DNA of 64,000 nt, taken from NCBI GenBank assembly GCA_017502085.1, contig JAFVVQ010000057.1, positions 1 to 64,000 on the forward strand, in the 5' to 3' direction. The notes beneath the pieces were generated by a model. That model searched no databases. It was given only the letters and a program-made list of their open reading frames with translations, and was not told where the DNA came from. The stretch's first letter is position 1. The number at the start of each line of letters is the position of its first letter. This document shows positions 14,695 to 22,504 of the stretch, one piece after another. The DNA comes from Clostridia bacterium (GTDB taxonomy: Bacteria; Bacillota; Clostridia; Oscillospirales; Acutalibacteraceae). The position numbers were made by a program, and so were the translations under genes.

Positions 14695-15801
14695 TTAACC
14701 TCCTATTCCGCGGAAGAACGCAAGGATGAGACCGCCTGCGATAACTGATGCGACCTGACCCGAAACGTTGACACCGATTGAGTGCATGAGGAGGAAGTTC
14801 TGATTATCCTCTTCAAGACCGAGCTTATGGACAACTCTGGCTGACATGGGGAATGCGGAAATACCTGCGGCACCGATCATAGGATTGATCTTTTCCTTGA
14901 GGAAGAGGTTCATGATCTTTGCGAGCATAACGCCGCCGAAGGTGTCAACAACGAAAGCAACAAGACCAAGACCGAGGATGATGAACGTATCAACCTTGAG
15001 GAACTCATCTGCTTTCATCTGAGAAGCAATTGTGATGCCGAGGAAGATTGTGATGAGGTTTGCAAGAACCTTCTGTGCGGTTTCTGAAAGTGAGTTGAGA
15101 ACGCCGCATTCACGGATAAGGTTACCGAACATAAGGAAACCGATAAGTGCAACCGCATCGGGAGCAACAAGACCTACGATAGCAGTGATGATGATGGGGA
15201 AGAGAATCTTTGTTCTCTTTGAAACTGCTTTGCCCTTGTATACCATTCTGATTTTTCTTTCAGCCTTGGTTGTGCAGAGCTTGATGATGGGGGGCTGAAC
15301 GATGGGAACAAGTGCCATATAGGAATATGCGGCAACCATAATGGGTGCAAGATAGTTTGAATTGAGTTCCTGAGCAACGAAGATAGAGGTGGGACCGTCA
15401 GCCGCACCGATGATGGCGATTGAAGCTGCGTCATTGAGTTCGAAGCCGAAGAACGAAGCTGCGCAAAGAGTGAAGAAGATACCGAACTGAGCCGCAGCGC
15501 CGAAGAACATAAGCTTCGGGTTTGTGAGAAGAGGCTCAAAGTCAATCATCGCACCGATACCGATGAAAAGAATCAGCGGGAAGAGTTCGTGACCGGCAAT
15601 ACCGATATCGAAAAGATGCTCGATAACACTTGCTGCACCTGAAAGAGGCAGGTTGACAAGAATAGCACCGAAGCCCATGGGGAGAAGGAGGGTAGGCTCC
15701 ATCTCTTTTGCGATTGCGAGATAAATCAGCAGACCGCCGATAGCCCACATCGCAACCTGAGGCCAGGTTATCGCAAGCAGGGTTTCATATAAAACTTCCA
15801 T
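14695..15801 (-). CDS. oadB: Na+-translocating decarboxylase beta subunit, first copy
   Basis: 368 residues, multi-span membrane protein of the OadB family. Motifs: IGAMIDFEPLLTNPK near residue 80, AIIGAADGPTSIFVAQEL near 130, AAYSYMALVPIVQPPIIKLCT near 160, and NPMIGAAGISAFPMSARVV near 310. It completes decarboxylation of carboxybiotin on the carrier protein and exports Na+. GGAGG precedes the start. It follows the biotin carrier by 14 bp, giving the order alpha-gamma-carrier-beta of a complete pump. Confidence 0.93.
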   Translation of the reverse strand: MEVLYETLLAITWPQVAMWAIGGLLIYLAIAKEMEPTLLLPMGFGAILVNLPLSGAASVIEHLFDIGIAGHELFPLILFIGIGAMIDFEPLLTNPKLMFFGAAAQFGIFFTLCAASFFGFELNDAASIAIIGAADGPTSIFVAQELNSNYLAPIMVAAYSYMALVPIVQPPIIKLCTTKAERKIRMVYKGKAVSKRTKILFPIIITAIVGLVAPDAVALIGFLMFGNLIRECGVLNSLSETAQKVLANLITIFLGITIASQMKADEFLKVDTFIILGLGLVAFVVDTFGGVMLAKIMNLFLKEKINPMIGAAGISAFPMSARVVHKLGLEEDNQNFLLMHSIGVNVSGQVASVIAGGLILAFFRGIGG

Positions 15802-15815
15802 TTATAAACCTCCGA

Positions 15816-16205
15816 TTAAAGAACAACAAGAACTTCGTCGGTGTTTACTGTTGAGCCCTTTGAAACAAGAATCTGCTTTACAACACCGTCGCAGGGAGCA
15901 ACGATGTCGTTTTCCATTTTCATAGCTTCAAGAACGATGAGAACGTCGCCTGCCTTGACTGCTGAGCCAACGCCTACGTTAACGTTGAGGATTGCACCGG
16001 GCATGGGTGCAAGAACTTTTGTGCCGTCAGCTGCTGCAACGGGAGCTGCTGCGGGAGCGGGTGCTGCTGCGGGAGCAGGAGCTGCAACGGGTGCGGGAGC
16101 TGCAACGGGAGCTGCGACTGCATCGGAAACGTTTGTTACGACTGCTTCGCATTCGTTAACTTCTACTTCGTAATTTTTACCGTTAAGGGTTACAACGTAT
16201 TTCAT
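15816..16205 (-). CDS. Biotin carrier protein of the Na+ decarboxylase
   Basis: 129 residues. A short N-terminal part is followed by an Ala-Pro repeat linker (about residues 31-58) and a biotinyl domain with EAMKMEND, Lys96 being the biotinylated residue. The carrier shuttles CO2 from the alpha subunit to the beta subunit. In many OadA proteins this domain is fused to the carboxyltransferase; here it is a separate gene, as in glutaconyl-CoA and methylmalonyl-CoA decarboxylases. GGAGG lies upstream. Confidence 0.92.
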   Translation of the reverse strand: MKYVVTLNGKNYEVEVNECEAVVTNVSDAVAAPVAAPAPVAAPAPAAAPAPAAAPVAAADGTKVLAPMPGAILNVNVGVGSAVKAGDVLIVLEAMKMENDIVAPCDGVVKQILVSKGSTVNTDEVLVVL

Positions 16206-16210
16206 AATTA

Positions 16211-16516
16211 TTAATCCTCCATCAAACGAATTGATTTAAAGCTGAGTCTGTTGAGCGGAATGCCGCTTTTATAGCTGACAAGAGCCATAATGACTGCGGC
16301 GGTTTTTTCGTCTGTTTCAACGAGTTCAAGCTCGCCTGAACCGACAGTCGGATCTGCTGAAGCGGGCGCTGCTGCGGGAGCCTTCTTTTCTTCTGCGGGA
16401 GCGGCCTTTTCAGCCTTGCCGCTCTTGATTCTTGCATAGAGAGAGTAGAGTGCCGCTACAACGAAAATAACGGCGAGGGCAAACGCAGGAGTTTTAATGA
16501 ATTCCATAAAAGTCAT
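16211..16516 (-). CDS. Decarboxylase gamma-subunit-like membrane protein, first copy
   Basis: 101 residues with one N-terminal helix (PAFALAVIFVVAALYSLYA), a Lys/Ala/Pro linker and the C-terminal segment DEKTAAVIMALVSYKSGIPLNRL shared with the second copy. AAAGGAG precedes the ATG. By analogy to OadG it anchors the alpha subunit to the membrane complex. It lies between the alpha-subunit gene (12 bp) and the biotin carrier (5 bp). Confidence 0.82.
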   Translation of the reverse strand: MTFMEFIKTPAFALAVIFVVAALYSLYARIKSGKAEKAAPAEEKKAPAAAPASADPTVGSGELELVETDEKTAAVIMALVSYKSGIPLNRLSFKSIRLMED

Positions 16517-16528
16517 TGTAATTCTCCT

Positions 16529-17905
16529 TTATACCTCTCTGATTGAATATTTGAAGGTGTTTCTTTCTTTTTCATCACGCTTTGCAAAATATGCTTCTGC
16601 CTGCATGGGGAATGCGATATATGAAAGAACATCTTCGTCGCTCTTTGCCTTGCTGCCGAGCTCTGCCTTTGTTGCTGCAAAAGCGGGTTCGAGAGTATCT
16701 GCAAATCTGCCGGTGAAGGGTGCTTCGTCACCGAGAACGAGCTTCTGGAGATCTTCGCTTACCTTACCGGGAGCCTGACCGTATTCACCCTTGATATAGC
16801 TCTTGACTTCTTTGGAGATATTCTTGTATCTCTCGCCTGCAAGAACGTTTGCCGTTGCCTGAACACCGACCATCTGGCTCATGGGAGTAACAAGGGGAGG
16901 ATAGCCGAGGTCTTCACGGACTCTGGGAGTTTCGAGAAGAACTTCGTCAAGCTTGTCCAGCTTCTTCTGAGCAGTGAGCTGAGCAACAAGGTTTGAAAGC
17001 ATACCGCCGGGAATCTGATAGATGAGAGCATCTGTCTGGGTGCCCATAACAACGGGGTTGAGAAGACCGCTGTCGAGTGCCTTTGCTCTGATGGGCTTGA
17101 AGAAATCGTTGATTTCTTTGCAGATGTTTTCGTCAACGTCAACCTCGTAACCGTACTGCTTGAGAGTATAAACGAGAGTTTCGGTTGCGGGCTGTGAAGT
17201 ACCGCCTGAGAAGCAGGAGATAGCGGAGTCGATAACGTCTGCGCCTGCTTCAACGCACTTGAGGAGCGTCATAAAGCCGAGACCTGTTGTTGAGTGAGTG
17301 TGAACAACGATGGGAACTTTGACATTTTCTTTGAGAGCCTTGACGAGGTCGTAGCCCTCCTTGGGACTCATAATACCCGCCATATCCTTGATGCAGATTG
17401 ACTGAACGCCGAGAGCCTCGATTTCCTTAGTGAGCTTGACATAGCTTTCAAGGTTGTGGATGGGGCTGATTGTGTAGCAGATTGTACCGGATGCGTGAGC
17501 ACCGCATTTGAGTGTTTCGTCAACAGCAACTTCGATGTTGCGCACATCGTTGAGTGCATCGAAAATACGGATGATGTCGATGCCGTTTTCAACGCTCTTT
17601 CTGACGAACATACGGACAACGTCATCGGGATAATGCTTGTAGCCGAGGAGATTCTGACCTCTGAGAAGCATCTGGAGCTTTGTGTTGGGGCAAGCTGCCT
17701 TGATCTTGCGGAGTCTTTCCCACGGATCCTCGTTGAGGTAACGGAGGCAGGAGTCGAATGTTGCTCCGCCCCAGCACTCGAGTGAGTAGTAGCCTGCGGC
17801 ATCGAGTTTCTTGAGAACGGGCTCGAAATCCTCAAAGGGCATTCTTGTTGCGATGAGGGACTGGTTGGCATCTCTGAGTACGGTTTCGGTGAAATTAACT
17901 TTCAT
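16529..17905 (-). CDS. oadA: Decarboxylase alpha subunit, carboxyltransferase domain (OadA/PycB type)
   Basis: 458 residues. The carboxyltransferase TIM barrel shows FTETVLRDANQSLIATRM at the start, ECWGGATFD near residue 43, the active-site lysine motif CIKDMAGIM near 171 and the metal ligands HTHSTTG near 205. Such subunits move carboxyl from oxaloacetate to biotin. The protein stops after the helical tail and lacks a biotinyl domain, which is supplied by the separate carrier two genes on. The start has AAAGGA 11 nt upstream. It lies only 44 bp behind glyS with no visible terminator, so it may be cotranscribed with it. Confidence 0.92.
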   Translation of the reverse strand: MKVNFTETVLRDANQSLIATRMPFEDFEPVLKKLDAAGYYSLECWGGATFDSCLRYLNEDPWERLRKIKAACPNTKLQMLLRGQNLLGYKHYPDDVVRMFVRKSVENGIDIIRIFDALNDVRNIEVAVDETLKCGAHASGTICYTISPIHNLESYVKLTKEIEALGVQSICIKDMAGIMSPKEGYDLVKALKENVKVPIVVHTHSTTGLGFMTLLKCVEAGADVIDSAISCFSGGTSQPATETLVYTLKQYGYEVDVDENICKEINDFFKPIRAKALDSGLLNPVVMGTQTDALIYQIPGGMLSNLVAQLTAQKKLDKLDEVLLETPRVREDLGYPPLVTPMSQMVGVQATANVLAGERYKNISKEVKSYIKGEYGQAPGKVSEDLQKLVLGDEAPFTGRFADTLEPAFAATKAELGSKAKSDEDVLSYIAFPMQAEAYFAKRDEKERNTFKYSIREV

Positions 17906-17949
17906 TAAACTGGCAGTCCTTTCTTTATATTTGATTTTTTTAAACTGAA

Positions 17950-19332
17950 TCAGAATTCGATGCGTGAAGCGATATATTCTTCAAGAGCATCGATTGAAAT
18001 GCGTTCCTGCTGCATTGTGTCTCTGTCTCTGACGGTTACGCAGTTGTCTTCGAGAGAGTCAAAGTCAAAGGTGATGCAGAGAGGTGTACCGATTTCGTCT
18101 TCGCGGCGGTAACGCTTGCCGATTGAACCTGTTTCGTCAAAGTCAACCATAAACTTCTTCTGAAGCTTTTCGTAAACCTTGAGAGCATCCTCGGAGAGCT
18201 TCTTCGAAAGGGGAAGAACCGCTGCCTTGAAGGGTGCGATTGCAGGATTCAGGTGAAGAACAACTCTTGTATCGTTCTTTTCTGCATCGATGACTTCTTC
18301 GTCATATGCTTCACAGAGAAGAGCGAGAACCGTTCTGTCAAGACCGTAGGTCGATTCAATGATGAAGGGGATGAATTTCTCGTTTGTTTCGGGATCGAGA
18401 TAATCCATCTTCTGACCGCTGTATTCCTGGTGTCTTGTGAGGTCGAAGTTTGTTCTGTTGTGAGTGCCGTTGATTTCGCCCCAACCGAAGGGGAAGAGGA
18501 ATTCGATATCGCAGGCAGCCTTTGCGTAGTGAGCGAGCTTTTCGTGATCGTGGAAACGGAGGTTTTCAGCGGCGATGCCGAGATCCTGATAGAACTTCAT
18601 ACCGTATTCCTTGAAGTAATCGTAAAGATCGCTGTCTGTGCCCTCTTTGCAGAAGGTCTGGAACTCCATCTGCTCAAACTCGATTGTTCTGAAGGTGAAG
18701 TTACCGGGAGTGATTTCATTTCTGAAAGCCTTACCGATCTGACCGATGCTGAAGGGAAGCTTTGCTCTCATTGTTCTCTGAACGTTGAGATAGTTGACGT
18801 ATTCGCCCTGAGCATTTTCGGGGCGGAGATAGATGATGTTTTTGCTGTCATTAGTGACGCCTCTGAAGGTCTGGAACATCAGGTTGAATTCTCTGATGCC
18901 CGTGAAGTCGTGCTTGCCGCAGTGGGGGCAGGGGATTGAATGAGCTTTGATATACTCAAACATCTCTTCCTTTGTCATACCGTCTGCGTGTGCGTTGGGA
19001 TCGAAATCGTCGATGAGGTTATCTGCTCTGTGACGCTTCTTGCATTCCTTACAGTCGAGAAGAGGGTCGGAGAAGCTGGCAACGTGGCCGCTTGCTTCCC
19101 AAACTCTGGGATGCATCAGGATATCCGCATCAACCTCGTAACTGTTTTTGCGTTCCTGAATGAATCTCTTTCTCCAGGCATCCTTGACGTTGTTTTTCAT
19201 TCTTGCACCGAGGGGGCCGTAGTCCCACGTGTTGGCAAGACCGCCGTAGATTTCACTGCCTGCGAAGATGAAGCCTCTGCCCTTGCAAAGGGCGACGATT
19301 TTTTCCATTGTTTTATCCTGATTATTCATCAT
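17950..19332 (-). CDS. glyS: Glycine--tRNA ligase, eukaryal/archaeal-like homodimeric type
   Basis: About 460 residues, class II synthetase of the dimeric type. Motifs: DYGPLGARMKNNVKDAWR near residue 35, NLMFQTFRG near 145, YLRPENAQG near 165 (motif 2 region), FRNEITP and FRTIEFEQMEFQTF near 200-215, and ESTYGLDRTVLALL near 330 (motif 3). A CxxC/CxxC pair (CKECKKRH, CPHCGKHD) could bind zinc. The ATG at 19332 is chosen because GGGAG lies 8 nt upstream; the ATG at 19350 has no ribosome site. The leader is only about 30 nt, so there is no T-box. Confidence 0.95.
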   Translation of the reverse strand: MMNNQDKTMEKIVALCKGRGFIFAGSEIYGGLANTWDYGPLGARMKNNVKDAWRKRFIQERKNSYEVDADILMHPRVWEASGHVASFSDPLLDCKECKKRHRADNLIDDFDPNAHADGMTKEEMFEYIKAHSIPCPHCGKHDFTGIREFNLMFQTFRGVTNDSKNIIYLRPENAQGEYVNYLNVQRTMRAKLPFSIGQIGKAFRNEITPGNFTFRTIEFEQMEFQTFCKEGTDSDLYDYFKEYGMKFYQDLGIAAENLRFHDHEKLAHYAKAACDIEFLFPFGWGEINGTHNRTNFDLTRHQEYSGQKMDYLDPETNEKFIPFIIESTYGLDRTVLALLCEAYDEEVIDAEKNDTRVVLHLNPAIAPFKAAVLPLSKKLSEDALKVYEKLQKKFMVDFDETGSIGKRYRREDEIGTPLCITFDFDSLEDNCVTVRDRDTMQQERISIDALEEYIASRIEF

Positions 19333-19368
19333 ATCCAAAACTCCCGCCATTATAATAATTTTGATAAT

Positions 19369-19397
19369 ATATTACCTTAAATATACATTAAAGTCAA
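19369..19397 (-). promoter_or_regulatory. glyS promoter
   Basis: Minus-strand TTGACT (19392-19397) and TAATAT (19369-19374) spaced by 17 bp. It may also drive the decarboxylase operon. Confidence 0.7.
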
Positions 19398-19412
19398 TAA
19401 ACTAAAGACTAA

Positions 19413-19441
19413 AAAAAGACCGTGCAAAACGGTCTTTTTTG
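19413..19441 (-). terminator. Terminator after the zinc-ribbon membrane gene
   Basis: AAGACCG/CGGTCTT hairpin with A and T runs on both sides; it lies 44 bp beyond the stop of the minus-strand gene at 19485. Confidence 0.8.
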
Positions 19442-19484
19442 GTTATTTATACTTATTCGATATTTTTTGCCGATTAAAGTCGGA

Positions 19485-20105
19485 TTATTTGCGTTTTGCG
19501 GGCATAATTTCACGGATAAAAGTCGCAAGATAACTTGCATCGTTGTTGTTCAGACCGTATATTCTGTAAACCTTGCCCTTGGCGGTTACGGTCACCGTGG
19601 GGAGTCCTCCCGAGGCGGGTATACGGCAACGGAAGTCGGTTATATCGTCATAGAAAAACTCGAATCTTTCGGGAATTAACAGGAATTTCGGTCTGATGCC
19701 GTAAACACCGTGAACGTTGACACAGACAAAGCTTTTTTTGCAGGTGGAAAATATGACGATGCCGATAACAAAAACTGCAAGGAGAAGCAGACCGATCAGA
19801 ACGTTCTTTACAATAAATTCGTCGTGCTCTGCGCGGGGAGTCCACTCGTATCTTTTCGGCAGACTTGTCACAAAGAGATAGACGGCGATAATTCCGTACA
19901 TAAAGCAGGAGGCAAGTATGCCGTCGCCGAAGCTGCCGCATTCGAAGAATCTGATGTTATCGCCGAGAGGAGATGTTGAGGGTGATGAGGAATCTGACCT
20001 TTTTCTGTATCCGACGGCTGCCGCTTTCTTGCTGATATATTTTCCGCATTCGGGGCAGATTTCGTCGGATTTATTTATTCTGTTTCCGCAGTATTTACAT
20101 TTCAT
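19485..20105 (-). CDS. Zinc-ribbon membrane protein of unknown function
   Basis: 206 residues from the ATG at 20105, preceded by AGGAGG. An N-terminal zinc ribbon (MKCKYCGNR, ICPECGKYI) is followed by two membrane helices (ILASCFMYGIIAVYLFV near residue 67 and LIGLLLLAVFVIGIVIFST near 110). The C-terminal part (HGVYGIRPKF, FEFFYDDITDFRC) has the look of a bacterial PH-like domain. Proteins of this layout are common in Clostridia; no function is assigned. Monocistronic. Confidence 0.78.
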   Translation of the reverse strand: MKCKYCGNRINKSDEICPECGKYISKKAAAVGYRKRSDSSSPSTSPLGDNIRFFECGSFGDGILASCFMYGIIAVYLFVTSLPKRYEWTPRAEHDEFIVKNVLIGLLLLAVFVIGIVIFSTCKKSFVCVNVHGVYGIRPKFLLIPERFEFFYDDITDFRCRIPASGGLPTVTVTAKGKVYRIYGLNNNDASYLATFIREIMPAKRK

Positions 20106-20125
20106 AATTACCGCCTCCTGCTGAT

Positions 20126-20154
20126 ATGATATCACGTTATGAGATAAACGTCAA
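20126..20154 (-). promoter_or_regulatory. Promoter of the zinc-ribbon membrane gene
   Basis: Minus-strand TTGACG (20149-20154) and TATCAT (20126-20131), 17 bp apart. Confidence 0.7.
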
Positions 20155-20157
20155 TAT

Positions 20158-20190
20158 AAAAAGACCCGACAGCGGATAACTGTCGGGCTG
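20158..20190 (-). terminator. mgtE terminator
   Basis: GCCCGACAG/CTGTCGGGT stem followed leftward by CTTTTTATA. Confidence 0.85.
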
Positions 20191-20194
20191 AATT

Positions 20195-21550
20195 CTATAT
20201 AAGGAATGCTTTTGCGAGTGCAAAGTAGATTACGAGAGTGACGATGTCGACAAGTGTTGCAATCATCGGACCTGCCATAAGTGCGGGGTCGAGTTTGATG
20301 ATTTTTGCAAAAATCGGGAGCGAACAACCGATGAGCTTTGCAACGACGATTGCAATAAACATTGCCAGGGATACAACGAGGAAAACTTCAATCGTACCTT
20401 CGCTGAAGAAATACATCCTCACTATGTTTGCTGCGCCGAGAACAAGTCCGCAGACTGTGGCAACCCGCAATTCCTTGAGCACGATTTTGAAATAATCCTT
20501 GATTTCGATTTCGCCGACGGCAAGACCGCGGATAATCAGAGTAGAAACCTGGCTACCTGCGTTACCGCCCGTACCCATCAGCATAGGCATCGATGCGGTC
20601 AGGGCAACAAAGCCCGAAAGCAGAGTTTCATAGCCCTCGATGATCATACCAGTGAAGGTGCCTGAAACCATAAGGATGAGAAGCCAGAGGATTCTGTTTC
20701 TGGCAAGTTTGAACACACCCGTTTTGAGGTATTCGTCATCTGACGGGGTCATAGCCGCCATCTTTTCAAAGTCTTCGGTAACCTCTTCTTCGATAACGTC
20801 AACAACGTCGTCGATGGTGATGATGCCGACGAGTCTGTTTTCGTTGTCAACAACGGGTACACTCAGAAGGTCGTATTTACTTACGATATCGGCAACGTAT
20901 TCTCTGTCGTCAAGGGTGTTGACCGAAATGAACTGCGGCTCTTCCTCCATAATATCGCCGACGAGCGTTTCCTTGTCGCAGAGAAGAAGCGAAAGCAGGG
21001 GAATGCTGCCCAGAAGATGGCGGTGACTGTCGGTGCAGTAACAGGTGTAGACCGTTTCTTTGTCGACGCCCGTCTTTCTGATATGCTCGATTGCCTGGGC
21101 GGCGGTGAAGCTTGTGTGAAGCTGCACCATTTCAATTGTCATTATACTGCCCGCACTGTCCTCGGGGTATTTGAGGAAACGGTTGATAAGTTTGCGGGTT
21201 TCGGGGTCGGAGTGCGAAAGCACTCGTGTGACAACGTTTGCAGGGACTTCTTCAAGAAAGTCAACAACGTCATCAAGGAACATTTCGTCGAGCAGTCTCT
21301 CAAGCTCGGCGTCGTTAATCATTCGGACAAGCTCCTCCTGAGAGTCGCTTTCGAGGTAGGCGAAAACGTCTGCCGAAATATCCTTCGGCAATACCCGGAA
21401 AACGAAAAGTCTTTCCTTTGCCTCAAGTTCGTCCATCAGAAGGGCGGTATCAACTGCGTTCATCTCGGAAAAGAGCTCGCGCAGAGATGAAATTTCTCCG
21501 TTAGAAATAAGCTCGGGCACTTTTTCAACGAGCATCTCGAGTTCTTCCAT
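20195..21550 (-). CDS. mgtE: Magnesium transporter MgtE
   Basis: 451 residues from the ATG at 21550; AAAGGAG lies 11 nt upstream and is part of a hairpin. MgtE is a Mg2+-gated homodimeric channel. The N domain (residues 1-125, FLEEVPANVVTRVL), two CBS domains (VGDIMEEEPQFIS and VPVVDNENRLVGIITIDDVVDVI) and the pore domain of five helices are visible, including the pore sequence MPMLMGTGGNAGSQVSTLIIRGLA near residue 325 and the C-terminal LDPALMAGPMIATLVDIVTLVIYF. Complete length. It is transcribed alone behind a leader of about 220 nt. Confidence 0.96.
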   Translation of the reverse strand: MEELEMLVEKVPELISNGEISSLRELFSEMNAVDTALLMDELEAKERLFVFRVLPKDISADVFAYLESDSQEELVRMINDAELERLLDEMFLDDVVDFLEEVPANVVTRVLSHSDPETRKLINRFLKYPEDSAGSIMTIEMVQLHTSFTAAQAIEHIRKTGVDKETVYTCYCTDSHRHLLGSIPLLSLLLCDKETLVGDIMEEEPQFISVNTLDDREYVADIVSKYDLLSVPVVDNENRLVGIITIDDVVDVIEEEVTEDFEKMAAMTPSDDEYLKTGVFKLARNRILWLLILMVSGTFTGMIIEGYETLLSGFVALTASMPMLMGTGGNAGSQVSTLIIRGLAVGEIEIKDYFKIVLKELRVATVCGLVLGAANIVRMYFFSEGTIEVFLVVSLAMFIAIVVAKLIGCSLPIFAKIIKLDPALMAGPMIATLVDIVTLVIYFALAKAFLI

Positions 21551-21604
21551 AAAAAAAGCATCTCCTTTCATCGGTAATCAGAAATACCGGCGCAAAGGCG
21601 ATGC
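21551..21604 (-). promoter_or_regulatory. Terminator-like hairpin overlapping the mgtE ribosome site
   Basis: On the minus strand GCATCGCCTTT pairs with AAAGGAGATGC (10 of 11 pairs), enclosing an inner CGGTA/TACCG hairpin, and runs directly into seven Ts before the mgtE ATG. The right arm contains the ribosome site AAAGGAG. Such a form would stop transcription and hide the ribosome site at once, the usual output of a riboswitch. Confidence 0.7.
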
Positions 21605-21772
21605 AGTCAAAACAAAACAAGAGCGATACCGACGTTATGAAAAACGCGGCTCACTTCGGTGGCTGAAAGACAGCTCCGCCGTTGCGGCTGATTGAATTGA
21701 AAATCTACTTCGGGGGCTTGGTTTATCGGAACTGCCCAAAAAAATCACCACACTTAAAAAATTTTTTTGTAA
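21605..21772 (-). promoter_or_regulatory. mgtE 5' leader, candidate regulatory RNA
   Basis: About 165 nt of leader upstream of the terminator hairpin, with GC-rich segments that can pair (GCTG/CAGC and CGG/CCG near 21655-21685, CGATA/TATCG across the domain). I looked for the conserved M-box core found before mgtE in Bacillus and did not see it. The leader is a candidate Mg2+-responsive element of another kind. Confidence 0.5.
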
Positions 21773-21808
21773 CATCATAATGTTACACCCTTTGACGCCT
21801 CAAGTCAA
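21768..21808 (-). promoter_or_regulatory. mgtE promoter with overlapping palindromic operator
   Basis: Minus-strand TTGACT (21803-21808) and TAACAT (21780-21785), 17 bp apart. A perfect inverted repeat TGTAACAT-CATA-ATGTTACA (21768-21787) covers the -10 box, so a repressor bound there would block transcription. Confidence 0.6.
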
Positions 21809-21849
21809 GCAAATTTGCAAAATAATATGAAAAATAAATCTATTGTGTA

Positions 21850-21957
21850 AAAACGGAGAAAAACGGAGGTATATGCCCCGAATCGGGTGAAAACGGCTGA
21901 AAACGGGAGGAGATTTGCGTCAAATTTGAAAAATGAGTTCACAAAAATGAGTGAACT
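21850..21957 (+). promoter_or_regulatory. Phased AAAACGG repeats, palindrome and inverted repeat upstream of the terminase genes
   Basis: Four AAAACGG copies start at 21850, 21860, 21890 and 21900, so all lie on the same face of the helix. Between the two pairs is the palindrome CCCGAATCGGG (21877-21887). Thirty bases on is AGTTCAC/GTGAACT (21936-21957). No clear sigma-A promoter was found. The arrangement suits a protein-DNA complex, such as a packaging site for the small terminase or an operator. Confidence 0.55.
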
Positions 21958-22021
21958 AAACCCGTGTTTCAGACTATGGGTGAGAGGAGTTTTCAGTTTG
22001 CTCCCCGGAAAGGATGATTGT

Positions 22022-22504
22022 TTGAAAAAAAGTCTTACGGAAAAAGAGAAGCTGTTTTGCAGCTATTATGCGGGATTCGGCGATGCGAGAGGCTGCGCCG
22101 CAAGAGCAGGCTATTGCATTTCTCCTGCAAAAAGTGCTGAAAAGCTTCTTGCCAGAAGTGACATCAGAGCTGAAATCGAACGCCTCGAAAAAGAACGCAG
22201 ACCGTATTCTTCCCAGGCTGAAAAGGGACTGTACAGACTTGCATTCGGATCGGTTACGGATGCACTGAAACTGCTGCTTTGTGAGGAAACAATGAGCGCA
22301 GAGGAAATTGAAAAGCTGGATTTATTCAACGTTTCGGATATCAAGCGTCCGAAGGGCGGAGGTATGGAAATCAAGTTTTTTGACCGACTCAAGGCTCTTG
22401 AAAAACTCGCAACCCTCGGCGGCGGTGCGGAAAATACGGAAAGCAGTTTTATCAGGGCGCTTTCCGAAGGGGCAAGGCTTCTCTCGGAGGAGGAAGATAA
22501 TTGA
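22022..22504 (+). CDS. Phage terminase small subunit
   Basis: About 160 residues from a TTG start at 22022, with AAAGGA 7 nt upstream; the open frame extends 45 codons further but without a ribosome site. The protein opens KKSLTEKEKLFCSYY and continues AARAGYCISPAKSAEKLL, the helix-turn-helix pattern of terminase_2 small subunits. Small terminase binds the packaging site and loads the large subunit. The C-terminal part (FDRLKALEKLATLGG) fits oligomer/effector regions. It overlaps the large-subunit start by 4 bp. First gene of the head-packaging cassette. Confidence 0.88.
   Translation: MKKSLTEKEKLFCSYYAGFGDARGCAARAGYCISPAKSAEKLLARSDIRAEIERLEKERRPYSSQAEKGLYRLAFGSVTDALKLLLCEETMSAEEIEKLDLFNVSDIKRPKGGGMEIKFFDRLKALEKLATLGGGAENTESSFIRALSEGARLLSEEEDN

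Noticed and set aside
18253-18939. 228-residue plus-strand frame
   Set aside because: It lies wholly antisense to glyS, has no ribosome site and its composition is that of a reverse-complement shadow.
19333-19362. T-box leader for glyS
   Set aside because: The promoter lies about 30 nt before the start codon, leaving no room for a T-box.
21551-21772. Known M-box riboswitch before mgtE
   Set aside because: The conserved core that I know for this class is not visible on the mgtE strand; only the terminator-like output is clear.
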